In this document: positions 19,059 through 28,195 of the stretch, in pieces | Position numbering within the stretch: the first letter of the stretch is position 1 | Layout: each line of letters begins with the position of its first letter | NCBI GenBank assembly: GCA_039704465.1 | Contig: JASFAU010000008.1 | Coordinates: 930,001-994,000 of the forward strand | DNA from: Plasmodiophora brassicae | Taxonomy: Eukaryota; Endomyxa; Phytomyxea; Plasmodiophorida; Plasmodiophoridae | Length of the DNA stretch: 64,000 nucleotides | Direction of reading: 5' to 3' | The notes under the pieces: generated by a model | Database searches by the model: none | What the model saw: the letters and a program-made list of their open reading frames with translations, nothing else | What the model was told of the DNA's origin: nothing | Made by a program: the position numbers and the translations under genes

Positions 19059-20919
19059 ATGCCCCCAGCGATGCCGATCGTCCAGTCTACAGCCGGGTGA
19101 AACTCGACGAGTGGAAGTCGTCGTCGAGAACGTTGCAGCAGAAGTACGGGCCTCGGCGAAGCATATGTTTCTGAACGTGACGATTCCGCGTCGACAGAGC
19201 GCACGCGTTGGAGGCGTCCATCGATTCGATGCTGGATCGGGCTCGGCCATGCTTCGATGGCGATGCGAAGTCCATCGCCGACCAGAAGACCAGCCTCGAT
19301 GCGCAACGACTCGATCAGCGTCGCGCCATGTTTGCCAGGATCGAAACCATTAAAGAGAAATCAGGCAGAATCGCTACCTTCATCAGAGGCGTCGACAGAA
19401 CCGACGAGAAAGGTCGGTTCAACATCGTGGCGGTCTCTATCGGTGTCACTGATGGCGCTGGCACAGAGCTCTCCAAGCTGAAGGCAATGATTGAGGACAT
19501 CGATGAGCACATTGTCGAATTCAAACTGAAGCGCGCCGGCGAATTCGACGCGGGGGCCGCTGACCAGGCCAAGCTGGAAGAAGCAATTTCCGCCAGCATG
19601 TCCCGACTGGACCACATCGATGCATCCTTGTCGGAGACGATATCGGCGCGGAAGGCACCTGCCGCTCCCGCTAAGGTACCCGGCGTCGAATGCGTCCTCT
19701 GGTGTGTGGCGACATATTCCTGAGACAGCGGTCATAGGCACCGGCTCCGGACGCGACGACCGGTGATCCGAAACGAAATGCAATCCTGTCGCAGGTCCAG
19801 GCGATCCAGAATCTCATCGACCAGGACGGTGGCCAGTATGGCGATTGGGAACCTGCAGATCATCAGTACTGGCTACGGTGAGCCCTCCCGGTTAATCGGC
19901 GGCGCGCCCAAACACTCTCAAACGCTCTGTGTCGGCGCGCAGCCTATGGAATACGCTGGACAACGTCAACGAGATCTGTGAGCGCGGCGCGCAGGAGATT
20001 CCCAATCAGTCGTTCGAGACGGTGATGGACCATTGCAGGTGGTACGAGCGGTAAGAACGCTCCGGCGCCACACACTTGCAGCAATTCGACTCAATCCAAA
20101 TCACGCAGGTACACGTCGTACCATACTAAGAAGAAAGAGCTGATTGCCGAATGGCGTCAAGCAAAGGAGGTCATACGAGGACGCGGGTTTAGTGTGATCA
20201 GGAGTGCCCTGACCGACGATACAGTTGGCGGCTTCGAAGGCGGTTGATGAAGCTGTAACGACATCCAGGCAGATGGATGAGGAAGCGCACCGCCAGACGG
20301 AGCGAAGCAAACAAGCGGCTGTCGAGAAAGAACGCGCGCTGATCAAATGGAAGGTCCGCTCCCACTTACCTACCATTGCGATGCTGCTCATGGGACTGTC
20401 TCGCAGGAAGAGAAACGGCAGCGTGAGATAGAGGAACGGGCCAGGCAGGGCGCCGCACAGGCGAAAGCGGAGAAAGATGAGCGGCGTCGGCACGAAAAGC
20501 ACCTGCAGGAGCTTCGCGACATGCTCGAGAAGCAAAGGGAGCGGAACCGAGAGAAGGACGATGCCGCCAATAAGCAGATGACGCCAGCCCCGCGCCCAAT
20601 GATCGATACGAGACGGCTCGAAGCGCGTAACGCGGCAATGATGATGCGAAGGAAGAAACTGGTGGCCGCCAAACGCCAGGCGGACGAAAGACGAGCGAAC
20701 AATTTGGCAATGGCACTCGAGCGACTCGGGACAGTCGTTGAGGCGCACGCCGACCCGAAGCGCTTGCTGAGCGAGACAAAAGCCGCTGCCACACGACGTC
20801 TGCTCAACGAGGCTCAGGCTGGCGAACCGAAATCGACGACATCGAGACCAGTGGCCCAACCGCCCGTCGTCCTGACCGGGAAATCCAAAGCCGTCCCACA
20901 ATGGCGAAAAGGCATTTGA
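19059..20919 (+). CDS. CCDC112-like coiled-coil protein, spliced, 5' end uncertain
   Basis: Orthologue of CCDC112, a coiled-coil protein linked in animals to centrosome/centriolar satellites. Exons resolved: 19198-19675, 19738-19877, 19943-20050, 20109-20169, 20225-20353 and 20407-20919, introns 53-65 nt. Diagnostic blocks: QDGGQYGDWEPADHQYWLR, then DHCRWYERY...KKKELIAEWRQAKE spread over four exons, a long charged coiled coil (EEKRQREIEERARQ), ADPKRLL, and the C-terminal VPQWRKGI. Upstream, either a first exon from the ATG at 19059 with a 101-nt intron, or an exon ending LDEWKSSSRTLQQK (to 19143) with a 54-nt intron, would keep frame; I could not choose. A degenerate copy of the 5' end lies at 6200-6440. 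Confidence 0.8.
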
Positions 20920-21080
20920 CAATGGTATAATAATTCGTTCCCGTTGCTAGCTTTGAAGGTGCAGAAATGCACAGCCCAATCGCCGGTCGAACAGGGCTGA
21001 TATATCGATCCCGAAGGGAAACGATCCTGCTGGGAGAGCCTGGCATTAGGGGTTACTGTACGTTCATGGAAAGAGCGGGC

Positions 21081-21755
21081 TTAGATGACCTCGGCGAGCT
21101 GGACGAGTTCGCCGATTTCATCGGGGGACGCATCCGACTGGGGGCGCGATCTGGACGGCAACCGAAAGAAAACAAAGGTGAGAGCGGCCAGGCCGATCAA
21201 CGATATGAAAAAGGTGATGAAGACCAGCTTGTACTCATCGAAGAGGTGCAGGGCCTCGGCGCCGTATTCGCGGCCGATCCAGCCGATTAGCAGGAATCGG
21301 AACAGGCGCCCGACGAACAGATTCGGGACGAACACGCTCATGTGAACATGGGCGCATCCGGCCACGATGACCATGGCTTTCTTTGGCGTCGGAGGCGGAC
21401 CGAACGCGGCAATGAACACAAATAGGGCGGCACCCGAATGCAACCAATTCCGCATGCGCTGGTAATTCGCGGTGGATACGCCCATCTTGCTGAGCGCCCA
21501 TTGCCCTCGACTGGACCCCGCATGATACAACGCGATCGACCCAATCGTCGACGCGGCGGCGCATAACGCCGCCAGCAGCACGATCGGGACCGTCGTGCGA
21601 TACCCGAGGACGAGGACGGCGGCGTCCGGCCCGCCCATGGTCGGTATGCCCGCCGAGTCCAGCGCCGTCACGAACATGGCGCCGGCAACGCCCCATTCGG
21701 CCATGAAGGCGCCGACAGCCGGGTCCGGCGTCGTCGCCGCCGCCGCCGACGCCAT
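21081..21755 (-). CDS. DedA/VTT-domain membrane protein
   Basis: 224-aa polytopic membrane protein of the VTT (DedA, SNARE-associated) superfamily, whose members act as lipid scramblases or transport undecaprenyl-type and other phospholipids. Seen: N-terminal ALDSAGIPTMGGPDAAVLVLGY with the GxP-type re-entrant loop, several hydrophobic helices, the FGPPPTPKKAMVIVAG loop, and GRLFRFLLIGWIGREYG, followed by a C-terminal transmembrane helix. The pattern (PPPxPxK, GRxxR) is like bacterial single-domain VTT proteins more than TMEM41/VMP1. No intron. It is divergent from the His-rich gene at 21977, with about 220 bp between starts. Subcellular location is not evident. Confidence 0.75.
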   Translation of the reverse strand: MASAAAATTPDPAVGAFMAEWGVAGAMFVTALDSAGIPTMGGPDAAVLVLGYRTTVPIVLLAALCAAASTIGSIALYHAGSSRGQWALSKMGVSTANYQRMRNWLHSGAALFVFIAAFGPPPTPKKAMVIVAGCAHVHMSVFVPNLFVGRLFRFLLIGWIGREYGAEALHLFDEYKLVFITFFISLIGLAALTFVFFRLPSRSRPQSDASPDEIGELVQLAEVI

Positions 21756-21976
21756 TCACGTGCGCGGTGGTGGCCGCCACGACGCAACGCGACGCCCGAC
21801 GACAAACCCCGCACGTCCAACGGATAACAAATAGTAACAATGACGAAAATGAGTCACGGGCGCCCCGGCCCGTCACCCGGCGCTGCAGTCTGCAGTCCCG
21901 CACGGCAGTGGCGTCACCATGCCCGCCCAGAACGACATATCGCCCCAGCGGCGTGAATCACTGTCACGTTCCGACG

Positions 21977-22281
21977 ATGACGATGAGGGTGGCGATGGTG
22001 GCGTTTCTGCTGGGCCTGGTCGTCATCGGCGGGACCGTGGCCGGATGGGGCATCGGGACCGAGTTCGACACCGACCAGGACGACGACATTTACGACGACC
22101 GGGAGCAGTAAGTGCAGTGGTCCGGGGCCGCGTGCTCGGTCGAGAGCTGACTGGAACGGCGTATAGCAATCACGGCGGTGACCACCACCATTACGTGCGG
22201 TCGACTCACAACCACCATCATGAGGAGGGGCACGGTAGTCCCTTCGGCCTGCACCACGACGTATTCGGCAATGTGTTCTAA
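21977..22281 (+). CDS. small His-rich secreted or anchored protein
   Basis: Two exons (21977-22107 and 22167-22281) with a 59-nt intron (GTAAGT donor, GTATAG acceptor) give 81 aa. Residues about 5-22 form a hydrophobic helix (VAFLLGLVVIGGTVAGW), so a signal peptide or anchor. An acidic stretch (DTDQDDDIYDDRE) follows, then a tail with clustered histidines (HNHGGDHHHY, HNHHHEEGHG, LHHD). Acidic and His clusters suggest metal binding; that is inference. I do not recognise a family. It is convergent with the Whirly-like gene and divergent from the VTT gene. Confidence 0.6.
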
Positions 22282-22337
22282 ACGATTGCGTTGTTTGGTA
22301 CATTCAACGTTAGCACGTTGGAGTTGTCTTCGCGGCG

Positions 22338-23024
22338 TTAGCCGGCGCCCCAATCGAATGCAGGTGCGGCAGTGGGCGCCCTGTTGTTGAGACGAACGGA
22401 AGCAGGTTGCAGGGCGTGAGCCCAGCCGGTCAGGTGCGGCAAGGCCCACTTTGCAATCTGGCGAAGCAATGCATAGTCGCCCTTCTTGAGGACGATCTCG
22501 AACTGGCGTTGCTCGTTGTTGGCAAGGTCTGTGATAGCTAGCTGAACATTGCAACTGCCATCGGCCTGCGGCAGGAAGCGGATCTCGCGAGCTGATTTCG
22601 GGGTGATCACCGCGGTCGGCTGCTCAGAGCCGAACGTGTCGTTGGCAGGTGTTGCTGGCGCTTCAAGGGACCTCTCGGAACGGCTGAACTTGACCGGGTT
22701 CGTCGGGAAATCAGTGATTTCGGCAATCTCGTTGCAGCGCAGGAAGATGGATTCCTTGGTTTGCCAATCCCACCGGTCGTCCTGGTCCTTGGCGGTGAAC
22801 TCACAGGTTAGCGATCCGGGCGTGGACACGGTCATGTACGTCGACTTGCGGGTTAGCTTCAGCGGGATCGGCTGGATCGTCATGCAGGTCTCCTGCGACC
22901 AGAACGTGACAGGCGCGAAGACTCGTTCCGGATTGAACGACCCACCGCCTTCGAACGACGACAGGACCCGCCGCGATACCGCATTGAGCGTGTTCGCCGC
23001 TCGGCAGCGCACCGCACTGAACAT
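22338..23024 (-). CDS. Whirly-like single-stranded DNA-binding protein, mitochondrial
   Basis: 228 aa, intronless. N-terminus (MFSAVRCRAANTLNAVSRRVLSS) is Arg-rich without acidic residues, as in a mitochondrial presequence. The body follows the Whirly fold pattern: a strand-rich first repeat ending in WDWQTKESIFLRCNEIAEIT, a linker, then QLAITDLANNEQRQFEIVLKKGDYALLRQIAKWALPHLTGWAHAL, which parallels the Whirly C-terminal strands and helix. Whirly proteins bind ssDNA and protect organelle genomes from microhomology-mediated recombination. The plant KGKAAL motif is not evident. Family call by pattern only. Confidence 0.65.
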   Translation of the reverse strand: MFSAVRCRAANTLNAVSRRVLSSFEGGGSFNPERVFAPVTFWSQETCMTIQPIPLKLTRKSTYMTVSTPGSLTCEFTAKDQDDRWDWQTKESIFLRCNEIAEITDFPTNPVKFSRSERSLEAPATPANDTFGSEQPTAVITPKSAREIRFLPQADGSCNVQLAITDLANNEQRQFEIVLKKGDYALLRQIAKWALPHLTGWAHALQPASVRLNNRAPTAAPAFDWGAG

Positions 23025-23100
23025 CGCTCGAAGGCAGTGACAGACGGGACACCCGTTGCCCGTGGCGCACTCCGCGCGCTACAAGGCTGACACTCGGCAG

Positions 23101-23237
23101 CTGCAACTCGCCCCAGTCAGATCTGCACACTGTAGCTGCAACTCGGCCCAGTCAGATCTGCGCACTGTAGCTGCAACGCGCCCCAGTCAGATCTGCACAC
23201 TGTAGCTGCAATTCGCCCCAGTCAGATCGGCACACCG
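23101..23237. repeat. 35-bp minisatellite, four copies
   Basis: Four head-to-tail copies of a 35-bp unit (ctgcaactcgccccagtcag...cactgtag) starting at 23101, 23136, 23171 and 23206, the last one diverged. It lies just upstream of the Whirly-like gene start. Confidence 0.9.
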
Positions 23238-23239
23238 CC

Positions 23240-23990
23240 GCTCTGACGTTGCTGTTCCAATGCCGCGAGGGTACGCCCAGTCAAACCGTCAACCGCTGGC
23301 AATCCACCCTGCTGAATGTCCTAAGTTCAGACCGATGTTCCAAGGTGCCGCGTTCTGGGAGCAGCTCCCGTTTTCCTGGCACACACCTTATGAATGCGGC
23401 CTTACTGGACACGACGACGCCTTGGACAACCAGATTCGCACCTGGTTCGATTCCGATCAGCACTAGGAGGATGGCAATCTCGTTTTCTGTGCTCGCTTGC
23501 TGCTCCATTACGATCCGGGATGCGGCATCTGGGCCGCGATGAGGTCGTCGCTTTTCGCGACGAACTTCTGCCGACGATGAGGGTCGATCAACGCGCTCTG
23601 AATGTCATGTGTTGCTGGTTGAGCACGGCGCTCCGATCGTATTCCGTAATATCATTCTCTAACAGCAATTGCAGGGCGTGACTCACAAATCTGCGTCACT
23701 TGGGGCATCCGTTTGGATCACTTGCGCGACAGGTTGTTGAACTTCTTGACATGGAGTTGGGACACGACCTGATCTGCCTTTTCTACGAATATCAGACTGC
23801 TGTATAGAAGAAGGCAGTATAGATGATCCCCATGCTCACACCAAGCCGGGAAACCGTCTGTACTAACGACATAAACCATTGCGTTTAGATCCGAGACTTC
23901 GAGGACGTATGAAAGGTGTGGACACTCATCGTTAGCTGTGCCTCCGTCAACAAATGCGTCGGCGTGTATTCCTATTGCATACTGTCGCGG
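23240..23990. other. gene-poor stretch with coding-like fragments
   Basis: Plus-strand fragments look protein-like (FWEQLPFSWHTPYECGLTGH near 23355-23415; DEVVAFRDELLPTMRVDQRA near 23540-23600; QVVELLDMELGHDLICLFYE near 23725-23800). Stops separate them and I found no consistent splicing. Probably a decayed gene of unknown type. Confidence 0.35.
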
Positions 23991-24662
23991 TCAGTTCTGC
24001 GATTTCGCAATGTCAATGGCCATTTGACGGATCTTGCTGAGACTCAGTGCGGCCTTGGCGCCCCAGCCTTTGGCTCCGCCTGCGACTTCAGGGCGGAATT
24101 CAGTGTACGCCTTATACGAGGCCTTCTGCAGGGCCTCGTTCGACTTGTAGGCCTGCGCCAACTGACGCATGGCGTTGATAACGTCCGGAAGGCGATCTTT
24201 AAACGCGCGGTCGATGTAATGCTGGACATGGACGGGATCGATTAGGTCGCCTTCGCTGTTGACGGCTCGAACTTCCCCGGTCTGCTCATCGACAACACGG
24301 ACGGGAATCTTACGACCAAGAACAGTGGCGAACTGATCGGCGCGGCGTTTGCGTTCGGCGCGCTCCGCTTCGGTCAGTTCGTGCTCTTCGTATAGCCCGA
24401 TGCTAACGCCCTTGCGATGCGCGAACGTGCCCGCGATCCAATTTCCCATTGTTAGCGCGGCATCCCACGAGTACCCCGAGGCTTCGGCGACGACCGCCGC
24501 CCAGACCGTCAGGACTGGGGCGCGGTTAACGACAACCGAGTCGCTGCCTGCACCTGACATTGCACCCGACGAAACCGAGCGCAATGAATCCTGGAATCTG
24601 CGCTCCCACCTAATTTCGTCCTTCTGTGCCCTCCAGTGGCTGTTACGACTTTCCGTCGTCAT
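23991..24662 (-). CDS. conserved hypothetical protein, bacterial-type family
   Basis: 223 aa, intronless. The core (APVLTVWAAVVAEASGYSWD, then MGNWIAGTFAHRKG...IGLYE, VLGRKIPV, DPVHVQHYIDRAFKDRLP, and the C-terminal FRPEVAGGAKGWGAKAALSL) resembles an uncharacterised family I know mainly from bacterial and some fungal genomes. The function of that family is unknown to me. An Arg/Glu-rich stretch (EAERAERKRRADQFA) separates the two halves. No signal peptide or membrane helix. Lateral transfer is possible but cannot be judged here. Confidence 0.55.
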   Translation of the reverse strand: MTTESRNSHWRAQKDEIRWERRFQDSLRSVSSGAMSGAGSDSVVVNRAPVLTVWAAVVAEASGYSWDAALTMGNWIAGTFAHRKGVSIGLYEEHELTEAERAERKRRADQFATVLGRKIPVRVVDEQTGEVRAVNSEGDLIDPVHVQHYIDRAFKDRLPDVINAMRQLAQAYKSNEALQKASYKAYTEFRPEVAGGAKGWGAKAALSLSKIRQMAIDIAKSQN

Positions 24663-25005
24663 ACAATCAGCTGGACGTCCTTCGTCTTAGTATAGGCAAG
24701 TGTTGTTGTTTTCGCCTTTCGGCGCTGCACAGGACATCAGGGCGTTCAGAGCATGGTGAGTTTCATCGTCAGCCAGCTCCTCTATCGATGCCCGCTTGTC
24801 TGGCTTGTGGGACTCGGCTTGCCAGATCGCAGCATGGTTCAGTGCCACGGCCAAGGTGGCAGCCTGTTGAACGTTGGACTACTGGCCTTTGTTGCTTTGT
24901 GGCTGAAGTCGAGAAGCCAGACATAAGCACGGTGTAATCGAGGGCCCGGCCGACGATGAAGGTCACGATGCCTGCCGCGTCGAGTCGCGTCAACGGCTTC
25001 GAGCA

Positions 25006-25270
25006 TCATGTTTCGGAACTGTCTAAGTCCACGACTTGGCCAAAGAACACGCGAGCGGGATACGCTGTGTGCCTGCTGTTGAACACAATGCGACTGGGCA
25101 AGAAACCCGCCGTGTCGATCGGTGTACCCCAGACAAGTTGTTCGAAGCCGCTGTAGAAGATGACGTAATTGTACGGTGCACATCTGTAGGCATACCTTAC
25201 GTAATACGGTAGGGGTTTACGCGACGAACTGGGACGACGGCACGATGGTGACGCTGTGCATCCCGTCGGA
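25006..25270 (-). other. open coding-like fragment without a start codon
   Basis: A minus-strand frame reads RRPSSSRKPLPYYVRYAYRC, then APYNYVIFYSGFEQLVWGTP and IVFNSRHTAYPARVFFGQVV before a stop at 25008-25006. Aromatic-rich strand-like composition suggests a real exon end or a decayed gene. I found neither an ATG nor a partner exon. The rest of 24663-25390 holds only short frames, including a hydrophobic 57-aa plus-strand frame at 24753-24926. Confidence 0.3.
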
Positions 25271-25389
25271 TCGGGATTAATTGGTTGAGTGATCGCTTGC
25301 TTCGATCAGTGTTGTCGTGACAGTAGTATCGCGCCGAACACATGTGGCGGCGTCGACCCGACAGCTTCCCTGCGGGCCCATCAACGTGG

Positions 25390-25636
25390 CTGAACGGAGC
25401 CATCGCGACCGCGCAACGGCTGAGGGCCAGCCGGGACGATGTCGAGAACTAGGTATGTACGTCGTCAGTAAGCTGATGCCTGATGGACCCGCAGGGTAGC
25501 TGTCGGGCCGACGCCACCACATGGGCCCGCTCGCAGCGGCGAGTCCATCAGCTTGCCATCAGCTTACTGGCGACGTCGTTCTCGATATCATCCCGGCGGG
25601 CACTCAGCCGTCGCACGGTCGCGATGGCTCCGTTCA
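25390..25636. repeat. imperfect inverted repeat, about 95-bp arms
   Basis: Left arm 25390-25487 and right arm 25545-25636 are imperfect reverse complements (ctgaacggagccatcgcgac against its complement ending at 25636), separated by about 57 bp. The right arm is coding on the minus strand (NGAIATVRRLSARRDDIEN); the left arm keeps NGAIATAQRLRASRDDVEN on the plus strand, so the left arm is an inverted duplicate of an exon. A transcript through both arms would form a long hairpin. Confidence 0.8.
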
Positions 25637-26151
25637 GACACGTTTTCTCCTCTTTGTGTTTCCAGGGGCCACTCTTGCACTCCATTAGGGATATCTTGAT
25701 CGGCAGTTGGCGACGGCCATCCCCTTCGAAGCCCTCGCGCCGGTCACTACTTTCATAGCGTCCTCCGGTGTCGTACTCGTTGTCGCCAATGCCGCTGCCG
25801 TGTGGCACGCTCAATGCGCCTCCCCGCAAGGGTGCCCGTCTGGTTCCGAGTCCTGCGACGACCCTGGCGCTCCTATCCTCCCTCGCACTTGTTTCTTGGT
25901 TGTCCCACTCCGGCGGCGGCGCCGCCCGGTTCCCTGACAACCTCCTTGATCTCTTCCACGTCCAGCCCGAGCGCTGCGACCGTTGCATCCGTGGCCCCGT
26001 CGACCGCTTCTAGCCGCGCCAAGATCACGTCCAGCGTCGTCTGGATTCTGACCATATCCTCGACCTTGACCCGGATGGTATGCGCGCCTGTGCCATCACC
26101 ACCACCAACGGTCTGCGCGCCTGCGCCAACACCGCCGTTCTCGGTCGCCAT
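25548..26151 (-). CDS. hypothetical protein, probably spliced
   Basis: Starts at the Met at 26151 (MATENGGVGAGAQ). A Gly-rich head is followed by a helical stretch (VEDMVRIQTTLDVILARLEA...LGLDVEEIKE). A second frame from about 25895 to 25548 continues with a basic, polar region and ends NGAIATVRRLSARRDDIEND...KLMAS. A weak 64-nt GT-AG intron (GTTGTC donor) would join them in frame. Similar protein sequence in the two arms of the inverted repeat supports coding potential of the last exon. No family recognised. Confidence 0.35.
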
Positions 26152-26214
26152 CAACCCGAATTGTTGTCGAGATTGTGTGTGCTGAGCACGCGATCTGGGG
26201 ATTGCGTTAGACAC

Positions 26215-27084
26215 GTGCAGGCGCTAACCTCGCACCGACAGCAGGACCGAAAGCCTGTATGTATACGATCTCGACAACAATGACGGCCGCTGGACAGCCG
26301 CCACGGATCCCGTCACCGAGGTCGGCAGTGGGAAGTGCGCCGCAGTTCGAAACGTGTCTAAGCTCATCCATAAGCGAGACGGGTCAACCGTACGTCGTCG
26401 TCCTGAGTTCAGAAATATAGACACGACGTTTGCTAGCATGATTATACACGCACGCCTGCTACCAGGGTGCCGTTTAACGTGCATAGACGCGCGTTGTGTC
26501 CGTTGTGATGACTGCTTGTAGTACCGGGCCGGCAACACATCTCGATATAGGCAGGACTTCTACAGTCATACCAGCCAGCATCGCTATTTTCATCAGGGCC
26601 CAGGCAGCGGGCAGGTTGGGTTGTCGCCGAGCGTGCCCGACAAATACCTACATACCTCTTGGTGTGCCGCTAATTTCGGATGGCGGCAAGGCCACTTGAG
26701 GGTGGCTCGGCAAGGAGCGCCGCGCCAGACGGCCGACAGGAACGGCGCGGTAATCCGATCCGTTGCCGGCGCTGGACAGTCCGTGGCGGCGTCCTTGCAC
26801 GGCGTGGCGGAACTTGAGGGCCGCCCGGGATCAACCCGCCGATCCGGTCCACCGCGATGGCAAGTGGCAACCGGCCCGATCCAACTCGTGGCCGTCTAGC
26901 CATCGTCGACAACCTCCACGCGATTTAACCAGGTCGAATGCTGTTGCCGTCGACCGGCTGGCGTCCTCGCTGCATGATATACAGGCCAACTGGGCTGCTC
27001 ACTGCAGTGACATGTGTTATATTAATATACAGTGATGATGGCATTGCTAGTATGTCGTACGCTAAGAGGCCGTCGGCTGGAATA
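26215..27084. other. region without a recognisable gene
   Basis: Only short frames; composition is mixed with AT-rich patches near 26990-27060. I see no feature I can support. Confidence 0.5.
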
Positions 27085-27591
27085 TCATGCGACGATTATC
27101 GGTTGCTTGTCTTGCCAGGACGATTCAGGCTTCCACAGCGACCTGCAGGTCAGGTTGATGATGACGCTGACGAGCTGAGATATGCACTCGGGGCGCTTCG
27201 ATACGAACGCGTTCATGCCTGCCTGGACGACGGCTCCCTGTACCAGCAGGATGTTCTCGCCGCTGACGGCGATAATCGGCACGGTCGGGTGCCGCTGTCG
27301 GATGGCGGATGCGGCTCCCAGGCCATCCAGCTTCGGCATGTCCAGGTCCAGCAGAACGATATCGAAGACGTGCGCCAGCTCGTCGAACGCGCGTACGGCC
27401 TGCTCGCCATCCTCGTAGTCGTACACGATGGCGCCGGCATCCACCAGTCGGCGCTTGACCATCTTCCTCAGGATCGGCGAATCGTCGGCGTACAGCACGT
27501 GCAGTCCGTCGAGGCGCGACGCCGGCTCAGCGACCGACATTGACCGGAACAGGGACTGGATCAGCGTGCGAACGTTGCCAACCATCATCAC
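27085..27591 (-). CDS. response-regulator receiver (CheY-like) protein
   Basis: 168 aa with a single receiver domain at about 28-145. Seen: the acidic pair in VLYADDSPILRKMV, the phospho-acceptor in FDIVLLDLDMPKLDG, the Ser of IIAVSGEN, and the conserved Lys in MNAFVSKRP. Such domains accept phosphate from a histidine kinase on the central Asp. There is no kinase or DNA-binding domain in this frame. The plausible start is the internal MSVAEPAS or the first Met. Nothing recognisable lies upstream (27592-28055), so it is either a stand-alone regulator or the end of a multi-exon hybrid kinase I could not see. Confidence 0.75.
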   Translation of the reverse strand: MMMVGNVRTLIQSLFRSMSVAEPASRLDGLHVLYADDSPILRKMVKRRLVDAGAIVYDYEDGEQAVRAFDELAHVFDIVLLDLDMPKLDGLGAASAIRQRHPTVPIIAVSGENILLVQGAVVQAGMNAFVSKRPECISQLVSVIINLTCRSLWKPESSWQDKQPIIVA

Positions 27592-28195
27592 TGGCGTTAC
27601 AAACGGATCACACCCAATAATTGGTCTGGCAGCTGGCCTCGGCGTCGTGACTCAACTTGCCATCCGGGCCTTTGCACTGCGCAATTTTGCGGCGTTGCGC
27701 GCGTTGTTTTGGCTGTGCCGGCACGGTTCTAAAAATATCCGCCTGCGAATTCCGGATAGCACCGAGCCGATGCAGAGCTGCAACCTGGCTGGTGCGCCTT
27801 GTAATCCGGACCGCTCTACAACCTGGACCTGTACGTGCATCCTGCAACGGGATGGAGGTGGACACAACGACGCCGCAATGTGCGTCCTGACATCGCCGTC
27901 GCTTCCGCGGCTGGACGTCATTGACGTGGCCGATGGAGGTATGGCAGGCTTCCGCAGCAGTCGGCCGTGAACCAAACGAGCAATGTGCGATGCGAGCGAT
28001 GATCTGCCATCGACTCGTATCTGGGGGCTTTACCGCGTTCCGAGAGGAGTATCGGCTCTTGAGATATGCGATTCCGGACTTTTGTCATATTTCGACCAAA
28101 TATGTCGCCATGTGACCCCAATATGCCATCATGCGACATATTTGGTGCTATAAATAGACCCGTGTCATTCCAATGAAGGTTCCCGAATGTATTCT

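Noticed and set aside
23101..23237. CRISPR-like array
   Set aside because: The units abut with no unique spacers and the window is eukaryotic; it is a minisatellite.
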